A DNA stretch of 64,000 bases from Changpingibacter yushuensis. GTDB taxonomy: Bacteria; Actinomycetota; Actinomycetes; Actinomycetales; Actinomycetaceae. Location: assembly GCF_014041995.1 (NCBI RefSeq), contig NZ_CP059492.1, positions 1,178,001 to 1,242,000 on the forward strand, read 5' to 3'. Positions 53,313-62,899 of this stretch are shown here, piece after piece. Each line of letters starts with the position of its first letter. Within the stretch, counting starts at the first letter, position 1. The position numbers were made by a program, and so were the translations under genes. Under the pieces are notes generated by a model, which was not told the origin of the DNA, did no database searches, and saw only the letters and a list, made by a program, of their open reading frames with translations.

Positions 53313-55706
53313 GTGCGTCAAGATATGCGTCTCCTTCCCGTCGGGATCGGTGCCCTTGCCGGAGCCAAGCTGGGCTTTGCGACTACTCAGCCCTGGTGGG
53401 TGTGGTTGGTTGCGGGTTGCGTCATGGTGTCAGGTGTAGCCCTCCTTTCCATGCGTTGGGAGAAGCAATCGAGCGGGATGGTGCGAGTGATCAGTGAGAG
53501 CCAGTTCAGCGACGAAGCCTTTGCAGGCAGGGAAAGGCTGGTGAAGAGCACAAGGCATCCGGGCGGCTACAGGCACAGGGAAAGTGCGGGAAAGGTGCCC
53601 GGTGGGGAGCGGAGGAATACCTGTTGGCGCGTATGCATAATGGTTGCGCTCGCCGGAGCGGTCGCAATCCCAGCAGGCATGATGTGTTCGTTGCATGTAC
53701 ATGCATCTCGGCCTGATGAACTGGTGCACGCGGTTGAAACAGGCGGCACTGTAACTGGAAGGGTTCGGGTGCTCGGGCGTGTCAGCCATAGCCAGACGCC
53801 ATGGGGCGAATCTTCTTGTGAAGTCAGTGGAGTTCCCGTAGATCTCAATGTGCGCAATTCGCCAGTCAGACTCTCCCGCTCCACGCGCGTACTGCTGCAG
53901 GGCCTACCTTGTGAGGCATTGGCGGGCCAAGTACTCTCCTTTACAGGAACTGTCGCGCAATCAGGGCCAGAGGATCGCGAAGCCGTGCGCGTGCGTATCA
54001 TTTCGGGAACGCTCGAAGGAAGCGGGAACACCTCGGCACAGTTCGTAGCCAGAGTGGACACCGCGCTCACTGGGCTTCTGAAACACAAACCAGTCCACGC
54101 CCAGGGTTTGGTGCCGGGCGTTGCGCTTGGTGATGACACCCGGGCAACACTTGAGTTGACTGATGCAATGAAGGTGACGCAGCTGACTCATCTGATTGCG
54201 GTTTCCGGCGGTCACATTTCCATCGTCACCGGAATTGTCATTGCGATAGTTGGTCGCCGCAACACTCCGATTACCGCGGCTATATGCCTCGGATCCGTGG
54301 TTGCACTGGTGCTTCTGGTGGGCGCGCAAGCATCAGTCATTCGTGCCGTTCTCATGTCGGTGGTAGTGCTCAGTGCTCTCGCGGTAGGCCGGTCCACTCA
54401 AGCGGTGGCCGCTTTGTGCGCAGCAATCACAGCTGCCGCTCTGGTGGATCCGTGGCTTGCCCTCAGCTATGGGTTCCTGCTATCGGCCAGCGCAACAGCA
54501 GGAATCGTCATGCTTGGCGGCCCCCTACGCAGGGCACTCGCGAAGCGAGTGCCCGCGCCCGTGGCCGATGCCATTGCGATTCCGTTTGCTGCCCAGATGG
54601 CATGTTTGCCGGTTCTCGCATTGTTCTCCGATGAAGGCTCTGTGTGGGGAGTGTTGGCAAACGCCGTGATTGCGCCAGTAGTTGCGCCGCTCACCGTGGC
54701 GGGGCTCTCCGCAGCACTTCTCTCACCTTTTGCGCCTCAGCTCGCGGAAGCTGCGCTGCTACCCGCACAGATGTGCACATGGTGGATCGACTCAGTGGCG
54801 CGCGAACTGGCTAACTGGCCCGGCTCTGGAGTATCGCTGCGAGCAAGCGCTATCGGCACAGTGATCCTCTTTGCCATTGCGTACTGGACCTCGCCTGGCG
54901 TCGTCGTCGGTATTGGCGTGTGCGCACTCGTACTTACCGCCTCGACGGGTGTTGCCCACATACCAAAGGAATGGGTGGTGATTCAGTGCGATGTGGGTCA
55001 GGGTTCGGCGTTGATCGCGCGGGTGGATGGCGTAACGATCATGGTTGACGTGGGTCCCGAATCCTCTGATGCGAAGACCTGCGTTGAGGGCGCGGGCATC
55101 AGTCAAATAGACGTATTGGTTTTAAGTCATGACCATGCCGATCACGTCGGAGGACTCGCAGGGGTACTGGAGGCGGCGGCAGTTACCAGGGTGATTCGTT
55201 CACCTGTTCGTGAACCGGCGGCAAATAGTGCCTGGGTAGACCAAATACTCGAGAACGCCGGAGTCGGCTGGGAGACGGGCACAGTGGACACTGCCATCAC
55301 GGGAGAATCCGGGCCAGTCGCGCAAATTCTGTGGCCGAAGGGAAGCGCAGCCACTGGATCGGATCCCAACGCGGGCAGTCTTGTAGTAGACATCGATGTA
55401 GCTGGAGGTGTCATCGTGATGGCTGACGTGGGACAAGAAGAGCAGGAAGCTATGGCTGCTACCGTGCCTGCCTCTAGCGTCCTCATCATGGCCCACCACG
55501 GTAGTTCGAGCCAGTCGGAAAGATTCGCGAACGCTGTTGCACCTACTCTTACGCTCATATCGGTGGGTGAGAACACGTATGGGCATCCATCGGACCGCGC
55601 ACTGGACGTATACGGGTTCTCACGCGTTTTCGTGACCTCCGTATGTGGCACGATTAGTCTGACTGACAATGGGGATGTGGTCTCGGGATGCGCCGCAGAC
55701 CACTAG
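53313..55706 (+). CDS. comEC: DNA internalisation channel protein ComEC
   Basis: 797 residues, GTG start. After two N-terminal helices, an OB-like extracellular domain with conserved Cys (GESSCEV, LPCEAL) precedes the competence membrane domain (about 270-540) with VAVSGGHISIVTGIVIAI. The C-terminal metallo-beta-lactamase-like domain has the motif SHDHADHVGGL (about 606) and AHHGSSSQSE. It takes single-stranded DNA across the membrane. An insertion with many Arg and Lys around residues 60-100 (SMRWEKQSSGM...RESAGKVPGGERRN) is not seen in most homologs. It is followed by holA after 10 bp. Confidence 0.94.
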   Translation: MRQDMRLLPVGIGALAGAKLGFATTQPWWVWLVAGCVMVSGVALLSMRWEKQSSGMVRVISESQFSDEAFAGRERLVKSTRHPGGYRHRESAGKVPGGERRNTCWRVCIMVALAGAVAIPAGMMCSLHVHASRPDELVHAVETGGTVTGRVRVLGRVSHSQTPWGESSCEVSGVPVDLNVRNSPVRLSRSTRVLLQGLPCEALAGQVLSFTGTVAQSGPEDREAVRVRIISGTLEGSGNTSAQFVARVDTALTGLLKHKPVHAQGLVPGVALGDDTRATLELTDAMKVTQLTHLIAVSGGHISIVTGIVIAIVGRRNTPITAAICLGSVVALVLLVGAQASVIRAVLMSVVVLSALAVGRSTQAVAALCAAITAAALVDPWLALSYGFLLSASATAGIVMLGGPLRRALAKRVPAPVADAIAIPFAAQMACLPVLALFSDEGSVWGVLANAVIAPVVAPLTVAGLSAALLSPFAPQLAEAALLPAQMCTWWIDSVARELANWPGSGVSLRASAIGTVILFAIAYWTSPGVVVGIGVCALVLTASTGVAHIPKEWVVIQCDVGQGSALIARVDGVTIMVDVGPESSDAKTCVEGAGISQIDVLVLSHDHADHVGGLAGVLEAAAVTRVIRSPVREPAANSAWVDQILENAGVGWETGTVDTAITGESGPVAQILWPKGSAATGSDPNAGSLVVDIDVAGGVIVMADVGQEEQEAMAATVPASSVLIMAHHGSSSQSERFANAVAPTLTLISVGENTYGHPSDRALDVYGFSRVFVTSVCGTISLTDNGDVVSGCAADH

Positions 55707-55716
55707 TGAGAGGATC

Positions 55717-56721
55717 ATGATGCCAGCACGCGCCAAGAAGAATCCGGGGCTGCGCTGGGACCAAGTGGAACTCGCCCCCGTGATCCTCGTGGTGGATGCC
55801 GAAGAAGTCCTTGGCGACTGGGCGGTGCAGAGGCTGGTCGAACTTGCCATGGAGCGCGATCCGGGAACTGAAGTTACTAAGCTCTCAGCCTCGTCCTATA
55901 CGGCAGGTCACATTGCAAACCTTGCCAGCCCGTCACTCTTCGGAGAAGCGCGGTTTGTGCTCGTCAAAGACGGCAAGAACATGAATGATGCGTTCCTACG
56001 AGACGCACTGGAATACATCAAGGCTCCGGAACCAGATGTGGTGTTCGTGCTTCGCCACAGTGGAGGAAGCCGCGGGAAGCGGCTGCTCGATGCCATTCAG
56101 TCTGCAGGGTTCCAGAAGGCTGAGATCCCCGCGTTGAAGTATGACTCCGAAAAGGCTGATTTGGTTAAGTCCATTGCCGCACGGCGCCGCCGCAGAATCG
56201 GCGAAGGCGCCGTGCACGATCTCGTGGATGCGTTGGGTAATGACGTCCGATCGTTGGTTTCGGCCGTGAACCAGTTGCTCGACGACGTCGAAGGAACCGT
56301 AGACGAAGGCGCCGTTCATAGGTATTACTCTGGGCGCAACGAAGCTACTGGATTTGCCGTAGCAGATGCCGCAATCGCAGGTCAGGTTGGGCGTGCTATC
56401 GCACTCTCGCGCCACGCCATCGCGACGGGATCTTCGCCAGTGGCCATCGTGTACGCGCTCGCCCTCAAGCTTCGGGGCATGAACCTCACTCTTGCGGCGC
56501 GTCATCGGGGAAGTGAGGCAGAGACTGGCTTAGCTCCGTGGCAGCTCAAGCGCGCGCAGTCGGACTTACGCTCGTGGAGCGGGGAAGGGCTGGCACTCGC
56601 GTTGCTGGCCGTCGCTGATGCAGATTTCGAGGTCAAAGGGGGTTCGCGGGACCCTGCGTTCGCGCTTGAACGGGCAATCGCGCGGATCGGTTCGGCGCGT
56701 AGCGTTCCGTCGAAGATCTGA
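55717..56721 (+). CDS. holA: DNA polymerase III delta subunit
   Basis: 334 residues from the ATG with GAGAGG 5 bp upstream; a second ATG follows immediately. The fold shows APVILVVDAEEVLGDWAVQRL in the N-terminal AAA+-like domain, ASPSLFGEARFVLVKD, and the C-terminal ERAIARI. The C-terminal lid domain includes FALERAIARIGSA. It loads the sliding clamp together with the tau/gamma and delta-prime subunits. comEC-holA is a standard order in many bacteria; here rpsT, normally next, lies 5.7 kb away beyond pntAB and an IS. Confidence 0.95.
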   Translation: MMPARAKKNPGLRWDQVELAPVILVVDAEEVLGDWAVQRLVELAMERDPGTEVTKLSASSYTAGHIANLASPSLFGEARFVLVKDGKNMNDAFLRDALEYIKAPEPDVVFVLRHSGGSRGKRLLDAIQSAGFQKAEIPALKYDSEKADLVKSIAARRRRRIGEGAVHDLVDALGNDVRSLVSAVNQLLDDVEGTVDEGAVHRYYSGRNEATGFAVADAAIAGQVGRAIALSRHAIATGSSPVAIVYALALKLRGMNLTLAARHRGSEAETGLAPWQLKRAQSDLRSWSGEGLALALLAVADADFEVKGGSRDPAFALERAIARIGSARSVPSKI

Positions 56722-56968
56722 GGCTCGGAAGCGAGGGGATCGAGTAAGGCACCTCTTCTGGATGCTGCGACTAAGGTCCCAACCAATACCGTAAGCGCAA
56801 TCTGCGATGCGTGTTTGCACAAAGGACGCGTATCTCACATGCAGCGAAATCAAGTGGCTAAAGGCCCAGTGGGAGCTAAGCTGACACTGCGATGCGGAGC
56901 TGTGGTCTGCGTCGCAACCGACTAGATACGAGCCGATCGATAGCGCACTGATACGTGAGGAGCACAGG

Positions 56969-58495
56969 TTGCTTATAGGTGTACCCAAGGAACCCCACGA
57001 GGGGGAGTCCCTAGTCGCCGCAACCCCGGACACCGTCGGTAAACTCATCAAACTTGGATACGACGTTATTGTCGAATCCGGAGCTGGCCTCAAGGCGAGC
57101 TATCCTGATGAGCAATACCGGCAGGCGGGCGCGACTATTGCTGAGAAGAACGAGGTGTGGGCAGCTGACATTGTGACATGTCTGGATGCTCCACCCGAAT
57201 CCGAGATTAGCCTGATGAGCAGGGGAGCTACTCTCATAGCGAGACTCAATCCCGGGGCTAATTCAGACGTCGTGCAGACGCTGGCCGATGCGGGTCTGAC
57301 CGCTCTGGCAATGGATGCGGTACCCAGAATCTCGCGTGCGCAGTCTATGGACGTTCGCTCATCAATGGCGAACATCGCTGGATATCGCGCTGTGATTGAG
57401 GCAGCGAACTCCTATGGCAGGCTCTTCACTGGGCAAGTGACCGCAGCGGGCAAGGTTCCGCCGGCCACCATCTATGTGATCGGTGCTGGAGTGGCGGGCC
57501 TCGCAGCAATTGGTACAGCGAACTCGATGGGTGCGATCGTCAAGGCCACTGATGTGCGCTCCGAGGCAGCTGAACAAGTTGAGTCCATGGGCGGTCAGTT
57601 CGTCGAGATCCCTGTCAAGCAGGAGTCTGCGGACGGATATGCGAAGGCGATGACTTCGGATCAGGAAGCGCTTGCCCTCGAGGTCTACTCTGCACAAGCA
57701 GCAGCTTCAGACATCGTCATCACCACAGCTCAGATTCCCGGGCGCCCAGCGCCTCGGCTCATTACTGCACAAGCAGTCGCAGCCATGAAGCCGGGCTCGG
57801 TAATAGTGGATATGGGAGCTTCTTCTGGGGGAAACTGCGAACTCACGGTTCCCGGAGAAGTCATTCGTACCACCAATGACGTGACAATCATCGGTTACCT
57901 TGATCTGGCTGGCCGCTTGCCCGGTCAAGCGTCTCAGCTGTATGGCCAGAACATTGTGAACTTCTTCAAGCTCACAACTCCGGAGAAGGATGGCCTGCTA
58001 ACCCTCAACATGGATGATGAGGTGGTCCGCGGAGTTACGGTTGCGCTCAGCGGTTCAATTATGTGGCCACCGCCGCCAGTGAAGGTATCGGCTGCGCCCC
58101 AAGCGGCAGCAGTTCCGGCGCCTGTAGTTGAGGCCGAACCTGCCCCCACACCGGCGTGGAAGAAGTGGTGGTGGAAGATCGCTGCAGGAGCACTCGCAGT
58201 CTGGTTGATCCTCACCGCTCCATCTGGCATGCAGGGACACTTCTTCGTGTTCGGCCTAGCAGTTGTGGTGGGCTTCTATGTGATCACCAACGTGACACAT
58301 TCACTGCACACTCCGCTGATGTCGGTGACAAATGCGATTTCGGGCATCATCGTCGTCGGTGCTCTCCTGCAGATTAGCTCGGAGCACCCAGTGGTGTGGG
58401 TACTTGCGTTCGTCGCAACTGCCGTTGCCTCAATCAATATCTTCGGTGGATTCACTGTGACTCATCGAATGCTCAACATGTTCCGGAGGAGCTGA
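56969..58495 (+). CDS. pntA: NAD(P) transhydrogenase subunit alpha
   Basis: 508 residues; TTG start with GAGGAG 7 bp upstream. N-terminal alanine dehydrogenase/PNT domains: [77 protein letters not shown] (NAD-binding GAGVAG). The C-terminal part (about 390-508) has four membrane helices, which is the fused E. coli-type layout. It couples hydride transfer from NADH to NADP+ with proton entry. A Pro/Ala-rich linker ([21 protein letters not shown]) joins the domains. pntB follows 1 bp later. Confidence 0.97.
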   Translation: MLIGVPKEPHEGESLVAATPDTVGKLIKLGYDVIVESGAGLKASYPDEQYRQAGATIAEKNEVWAADIVTCLDAPPESEISLMSRGATLIARLNPGANSDVVQTLADAGLTALAMDAVPRISRAQSMDVRSSMANIAGYRAVIEAANSYGRLFTGQVTAAGKVPPATIYVIGAGVAGLAAIGTANSMGAIVKATDVRSEAAEQVESMGGQFVEIPVKQESADGYAKAMTSDQEALALEVYSAQAAASDIVITTAQIPGRPAPRLITAQAVAAMKPGSVIVDMGASSGGNCELTVPGEVIRTTNDVTIIGYLDLAGRLPGQASQLYGQNIVNFFKLTTPEKDGLLTLNMDDEVVRGVTVALSGSIMWPPPPVKVSAAPQAAAVPAPVVEAEPAPTPAWKKWWWKIAAGALAVWLILTAPSGMQGHFFVFGLAVVVGFYVITNVTHSLHTPLMSVTNAISGIIVVGALLQISSEHPVVWVLAFVATAVASINIFGGFTVTHRMLNMFRRS

Positions 58496-58496
58496 C

Positions 58497-59954
58497 ATGA
58501 CACTTATGGCAATTACAGCCTCCGCTGCTCTGACGGATACATACACGGCCACGGCCCGATTCCAAGCATTGGCGTACCTGCTTGCAGCGATTCTGTTTAT
58601 TCTGGCTTTGGCCGGACTGTCTAAGCAGGAGACTGCTCAGCGAGGCAACACGCTCGGTATCATCGGAATGACCTTCGCGTTGCTCGCTACCGTGTGGGCA
58701 GTGATTGACGGCGATTCTGACAACCGGGTGCTCACAATCGGGCTGATCGTGGGCGCCATTCTGATCGGCGCATTCATCGGGACATGGAAGGCAAAGAAGG
58801 TCGAGATGACCGGAATGCCTGAGCTCATCGCGATGCTGCATTCCTTCGTTGGTCTGGCTGCTGTTCTGGTGGGCTACAACTCGTTCATTGAGCAGCCGGG
58901 TACGTCCTCGCCCGAAAACGCGTTCCACATGGGCGAAGTTGGCATTGCCGTATTCATCGGTGCCGTCACATTCACCGGGTCCATTGTTGCGTATCTCAAA
59001 CTCTCGGCAAGAATATCGGGACGTCCCCTCACATTGCCGGGACGCAACTACCTCAATCTCGCGGCTATCGCTCTTTCGGTCGCCCTCATCATCTGGATGG
59101 CAAATACTCGCTCGGTGAGCGCGGGTCTAGCGCCGCTCATCATTCTCACGGTGATTGCGCTTCTCTTGGGCGCGCACCTCGTGTTGGCAATTGGTGGCGG
59201 CGACATGCCTGTGGTCGTTTCAATGCTCAACTCCTATTCAGGTTGGGCCGCTGCCATGGCGGGCTTCACTTTGGGAAACGACCTGCTGATTATTACAGGT
59301 GCGCTCGTGGGTTCGTCTGGTGCCTACCTCTCCTACATCATGTGCCAGGCCATGAACCGTTCGTTCATCTCGGTGATCCTCGGAGGATTTGGTTCCGACG
59401 GCGCCGTTTCCACAGAAGTCAAGGACTACGGCGAGCACCGCGAGACCAATGAGGCCGATGTGGCACAGCTTCTCAAAGATGCCAAGAGCGTAGTTATTAC
59501 TCCTGGATACGGAATGGCTGTGGCTCAGGCACAGTATCCGGTAGCTGATCTGACGCGGAAGCTTCGCGATCGGGGAGTCGAAGTCAAGTTTGGGATCCAT
59601 CCGGTTGCTGGGCGCCTACCCGGCCACATGAATGTGCTCCTAGCTGAGGCCAAGGTTCCCTATGACATCGTTATGGAGATGGATGAGATTAACGATGACT
59701 TTGCGGATACCGACGTGGTGCTCGTGATTGGCGCTAATGATACGGTCAATCCCGCCGCTCAAGAACCCGGTTCACCAATTGCAGGTATGCCGGTGCTGCA
59801 CGTGTGGGAAGCCAAGGACGTGATTGTCTTCAAGCGGTCGATGGGTAATGCTGGCTACGCTGGTGTTCAAAACCCGCTGTTCTTCAACTCGAACACCCAG
59901 ATGCTTCTTGGGGACGCAAAGAAGTCAGTCGAGGGCATTATCGCGAACCTTTGA
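58497..59954 (+). CDS. pntB: NAD(P) transhydrogenase subunit beta
   Basis: 485 residues; GGAGGAG lies 6 bp before the ATG. About nine membrane helices at the N-terminus, with [23 protein letters not shown] and [40 protein letters not shown]. The C-terminal NADP-binding domain contains [59 protein letters not shown] and [15 protein letters not shown]. It completes the proton-translocating transhydrogenase, a main source of NADPH. A strong hairpin follows. Confidence 0.97.
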   Translation: MTLMAITASAALTDTYTATARFQALAYLLAAILFILALAGLSKQETAQRGNTLGIIGMTFALLATVWAVIDGDSDNRVLTIGLIVGAILIGAFIGTWKAKKVEMTGMPELIAMLHSFVGLAAVLVGYNSFIEQPGTSSPENAFHMGEVGIAVFIGAVTFTGSIVAYLKLSARISGRPLTLPGRNYLNLAAIALSVALIIWMANTRSVSAGLAPLIILTVIALLLGAHLVLAIGGGDMPVVVSMLNSYSGWAAAMAGFTLGNDLLIITGALVGSSGAYLSYIMCQAMNRSFISVILGGFGSDGAVSTEVKDYGEHRETNEADVAQLLKDAKSVVITPGYGMAVAQAQYPVADLTRKLRDRGVEVKFGIHPVAGRLPGHMNVLLAEAKVPYDIVMEMDEINDDFADTDVVLVIGANDTVNPAAQEPGSPIAGMPVLHVWEAKDVIVFKRSMGNAGYAGVQNPLFFNSNTQMLLGDAKKSVEGIIANL

Positions 59955-59976
59955 CGCGTACTTCGCATCTTCGCTG

Positions 59977-60015
59977 AGGTGGGTGCTCTCTGCCACGTGC
60001 AGAGAGCACCCACCT
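59977..60015 (+). terminator. Terminator of the pntAB operon
   Basis: A 17-bp perfect stem (59977-59993 with 59999-60015) containing GGTGGGTGCTCTCTGC, loop of 5 bases, followed by TCTGTCT. It lies 22 bp past pntB. Confidence 0.9.
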
Positions 60016-60198
60016 TCTGTCTACCTAGGGTGTGCCTGAATGCGGAGACGCCCACCAAGCAGCGCGTCAGCCTTCACCTGCCGTCTGCGAAGCCTCCAGC
60101 ATCGGCCAGACAGGGAATCTAAGGCAGGCCGGGCGGCGGCACGGTGAATCGCCCTGGGTTTGATGGAGGCTCCAGAGTTACGGATGGAGAATGGATTC

Positions 60199-60531
60199 AT
60201 GCCCCAACATAAGAACAAGGGACGCCGCTATTCCACTGAGGAAAAGGCTGCAGCGGTCCGGATGGTGCGAACGCTCCGCGCCGAGCTCGGTACGAGCCAA
60301 GGAACGACGTCGCGGGTGGCTGAGCAGCTCGGTTATGGTGTCGAGTCAGTGCGCTCCTGGGTGCGTCAAGCTGACATCGATGACGGTGTGAAAGCTGGTG
60401 TTACGACCGACGAGCAGACACGTATGCGAGAGCTTGAGCAAGAGAACCGTGAACTCAAGCGCGCGAATGAAATCCTGAAACGTGCCGCGTCTTTCTTCGG
60501 GGCGGAGCTCGACCGCCAACACCGGAGCTAG
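60199..60531 (+). CDS. IS3-family transposase OrfA
   Basis: 110 residues from the ATG giving MPQHKNKGRRYSTEEKAAAVRMVRTLRAE; a start 15 bp upstream is also possible. Residues about 10-60 form the helix-turn-helix (VAEQLGYGVESVRSWVRQADID), followed by a leucine-zipper-like helix (TRMRELEQENRELKRANEILKRAASFF) for OrfA-OrfB interaction. The stop overlaps the OrfB GTG by one base. Confidence 0.93.
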   Translation: MPQHKNKGRRYSTEEKAAAVRMVRTLRAELGTSQGTTSRVAEQLGYGVESVRSWVRQADIDDGVKAGVTTDEQTRMRELEQENRELKRANEILKRAASFFGAELDRQHRS

Positions 60532-61451
60532 TGCGATTCATTAACGCGAACAAGGACGATATCGTGGCCGGCCGAAGGCTCGGGGTCGAGCGCATCTGCA
60601 GGGTTTTGCAGGTGGCCCCGTCGACGTATTATGCCGCGCATGGCAGACCAGCCTCTGCTCGGAAAATTAGAGATGCAGAGCTCGCGCCCAGACTGCTCGA
60701 GCTCTGGGAATCGAACTACTCCGTCTATGGCGTGCGGAAGCTCTGGAAAGCCGCGCAGCGTGCGGGCATCAATATCGGCCGTGATCAGGTCGCCCGGCTC
60801 ATGAAAGCCCTCGGGATTGAGGGCGTGCGCCGGGACAAGCGCGTGAAAACTACGAAGCCTGACCCGCGAATGCCGCGGCATCCTGATCTCGTGAACCGGG
60901 TATTCAGGGCGGATACGCCGAACCAGTTGTGGGTGACCGATTTGACGTTCGTGCCGACCTGGCAGGGCGTCGCCTACGTGTGCTTCATCATTGACGCATA
61001 CAGTCGCGCGATCGTGGGCTGGCGATGTGCGTCGAGCATGAAGACCGAGACGGTACTCGACGCGATCGAGATGGCACGATGGTCACGCGGCAAGCACCTC
61101 CCGGCGCTGCGCTGCCATAGCGATGCGGGCAGTCAATTCACGTCTATTCGCTACGGTGAACGCCTCGCGGAGATCGGGGCGACGCCCTCGATCGGAACTG
61201 TCGGTGACAGCTATGACAATGCCCTCGCTGAGACGGTGAACGGATACTACAAGGCTGAGCTGGTGCGCGGGCCAGCGAAGTCGGGGCCGTGGAAAACGGT
61301 TGATGATCTCGAGCTCGCGACGCTGGGATGGGTGCACTGGCACAACACGCAGCGGCTCCACGGCTACCTCGGGGACGTGCCACCTGCGGAGTTCGAAGAA
61401 AAGTTCTATGCTGGGGTTACCAGCGCCAAAGAACTGGTAAAAATCAAATGA
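60531..61451 (+). CDS. IS3-family transposase OrfB (DDE integrase)
   Basis: 306 residues. An HTH_21 segment (YSVYGVRKLWKAAQRAGINIGRDQVARLMKALGIEGV) precedes the rve core. DDE residues: Asp in LWVTDLTFVPTW, Asp in CHSDAGSQFTS, Glu in DNALAETVNGYYKAEL. It is probably made as an OrfAB fusion by -1 frameshift. The frame is intact, so the element may be mobile. Confidence 0.94.
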   Translation: MRFINANKDDIVAGRRLGVERICRVLQVAPSTYYAAHGRPASARKIRDAELAPRLLELWESNYSVYGVRKLWKAAQRAGINIGRDQVARLMKALGIEGVRRDKRVKTTKPDPRMPRHPDLVNRVFRADTPNQLWVTDLTFVPTWQGVAYVCFIIDAYSRAIVGWRCASSMKTETVLDAIEMARWSRGKHLPALRCHSDAGSQFTSIRYGERLAEIGATPSIGTVGDSYDNALAETVNGYYKAELVRGPAKSGPWKTVDDLELATLGWVHWHNTQRLHGYLGDVPPAEFEEKFYAGVTSAKELVKIK

Positions 61452-61582
61452 GCTGAGTCTCCACTAAACCCAGGGCGATTCACGGGTTGGCTCAGGCATT
61501 GTCTACTGGCAGTGCACAATAGCGGGGAGGCCAGCCCGAACTGGTAGTGCGGGATAGGCATCCAATAGGGGATGATAGGCAT

Positions 61583-62242
61583 ATGAGTCTCAATAATCCC
61601 GGTTACCCGGACTACTCCGGTGAGCAGTGGCAGTCCTCCGAATCTGCTGGAGACGGCCAGCAGTCTCCCACACCGTGGGGGCAGCCTAGTTACAACGCCG
61701 GCTCGGACAGTCAGAATCAGAACTGGCAGGCCGGGCAGCCTGATCCGTTTGGTGGCCAGAATCAGAACTGGCAGGCCGGGCAGCCTGATCCCTTCGGCAC
61801 CCAGTACCCTGGGTATACACAGTCTGATCCGAATCAACAGTGGCAGTACCAGAGTTCCGAGCCCTATCCGGGTTCCGGCCAACTCTCACGCGAGGACGAT
61901 CGAACGTTCGCTATTCTGGCGCACGTAGCGATCCTTGTGGGCATGGTTATTTCAGTTGGTTGGCTGAGCTTCGTTGGACCACTTATCGTGTGGGCGATCT
62001 ATAAGGATCGAAGCCCGTACGTTCGTCAGGCAGCCGCCCGCTCGTTCAACTTCAGCCTTGGAATGACCATCGCGAGCATAGTTGGCTGGATCTTGCTCTT
62101 CACAGTCATACTGGCACCTGTCTCATTGGTGATCTGGATCGTGGTGCTCATCTTTGAGATCTACTACCCGATCAAGGCTGCGCTAGCTGCCGCCCGATAC
62201 GAGGCGGCCGACTACCCGTTCCAAATCCCAGTATTGAAGTGA
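61583..62242 (+). CDS. DUF4870 membrane protein with Gln/Asn/Pro-rich repeat
   Basis: 219 residues from the ATG giving MSLNNPGYPDYSGEQWQSSES. The N-terminal 100 residues are disordered, with a tandem repeat of QNQNWQAGQPDPFG. The C-terminal half is the DUF4870 domain: AILAHVAILVGMVISVGWLSFVGPLIVWAIYKDRSPYVRQAAARSFNFSLGMTIASIVGWIL, three membrane helices, ending in YPIKAALAAARYEAADYPFQIP. These proteins are of unknown function. It starts about 100 bp after the IS3 element and ends at a perfect hairpin. Confidence 0.88.
   Translation: MSLNNPGYPDYSGEQWQSSESAGDGQQSPTPWGQPSYNAGSDSQNQNWQAGQPDPFGGQNQNWQAGQPDPFGTQYPGYTQSDPNQQWQYQSSEPYPGSGQLSREDDRTFAILAHVAILVGMVISVGWLSFVGPLIVWAIYKDRSPYVRQAAARSFNFSLGMTIASIVGWILLFTVILAPVSLVIWIVVLIFEIYYPIKAALAAARYEAADYPFQIPVLK
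61712..61801 (+). repeat. 45-bp in-frame tandem repeat in the DUF4870 gene
   Basis: Two 45-bp copies (61712-61756 and 61757-61801) encode QNQNWQAGQPDPFG plus a variable last residue. They differ at a few bases only, so duplication is recent. Being a multiple of three, the unit changes length without shifting the frame. Confidence 0.9.
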
Positions 62243-62256
62243 TCCCGGGCCGAGCG

Positions 62257-62288
62257 TGATTGGGCTGCGCACTGGCGCAGCCCAATCA
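62257..62288 (+). terminator. Terminator after the DUF4870 gene
   Basis: TGATTGGGCTGCGC (62257-62270) pairs perfectly with GCGCAGCCCAATCA (62275-62288), loop ACTG, followed by TTGCTT. 14 bp past the stop. Confidence 0.9.
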
Positions 62289-62405
62289 TTGCTTAGTCAC
62301 AGGTGGTGGACCAGCTGGCTGCGACCATTCGAGCATCCCCCGTCTGAGCTCCGAACAAGCCACGCGTACAACCACCACACCCGTACTACCAATGCAGGCA
62401 TAACA

Positions 62406-62437
62406 AAGCCGGTGATTCCTCGTGGAATCACCGGCTT
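62406..62437 (-). terminator. Terminator after rpsT
   Basis: AAGCCGGTGATTCC (62406-62419) pairs with GGAATCACCGGCTT (62424-62437) around TCGT. On the minus strand it is followed by TTTGTTAT. It lies about 33 bp past the rpsT stop. Confidence 0.88.
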
Positions 62438-62470
62438 AGCGCTATATAGAAAAGCTTCAGAGGCTCAGCC

Positions 62471-62737
62471 TCACTTGCCCATCTTCTCAACCTGGCTCGC
62501 AAGCTTTGACTTGCGGTTTGCTGCCTGGTTCTTGTGGATGACACCCTTGGAGACGGCCACGTCAAGCTTGCGAGTTGCGACGCGCAGCTTCGCTTGTGCA
62601 ACCTCAGCATCGCCAGCGACGATTGCTTCACGGGTCTTGCGAACGACGGTCTTCAGCTCAGACTTAACGGCCTGGTTGCGAAGACGGGCCTTCTCATTTG
62701 TGAGAACGCGCTTCTTCTGCGACTTGATGTTTGCCAC
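62471..62737 (-). CDS. rpsT: 30S ribosomal protein S20
   Basis: 88 residues, usual S20 length, GTG start. [30 protein letters not shown] is the S20 signature; the C-terminus [24 protein letters not shown] is also typical. It binds 16S rRNA early in 30S assembly. Codons are those of a highly expressed gene. Confidence 0.98.
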   Translation of the reverse strand: MANIKSQKKRVLTNEKARLRNQAVKSELKTVVRKTREAIVAGDAEVAQAKLRVATRKLDVAVSKGVIHKNQAANRKSKLASQVEKMGK

Positions 62738-62757
62738 TTGTTAACTCTTTCAACTCA

Positions 62758-62774
62758 ATCGTCATAATGACGAT
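62758..62774 (-). promoter_or_regulatory. 17-bp palindrome upstream of rpsT
   Basis: ATCGTCAT A ATGACGAT: perfect 8-bp arms around one base, 20 bp before the rpsT start codon. It would be an operator or an RNA hairpin over the rpsT leader. S20 is autoregulated in other bacteria; whether this element is involved is not known. Confidence 0.5.
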
Positions 62775-62899
62775 AGATGTACATGGTCGGTGAGGGATAT
62801 GCCATCGGCGGGACTGGGACAGTGGGGTGTCCGTGGAGTGCCTTTGGCTGGACCTACCACCCGACCAGGTGTGAAGTCCAAGGACTAACTGTACCAGAG

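Larger units (their letters stand above)
60145..61483 (+). mobile_element. IS3-family insertion sequence
   Basis: 1339 bp. Inverted repeats: TGAATCGCCCTGGGTTT at the left end matches the right end read inward for 17 bp, then continues with mismatches through GGAG.CTC. A 3-bp direct repeat CGG flanks both ends, a typical IS3-family target duplication. It carries two overlapping frames, orfA and orfB, in the usual -1 relation. It lies between pntAB and the DUF4870 gene without breaking either. Confidence 0.92.

Noticed and set aside
56722-56968. tRNA or ncRNA between holA and pntA
   Set aside because: No cloverleaf, TTCGA-type T-loop or CCA-like end could be found.
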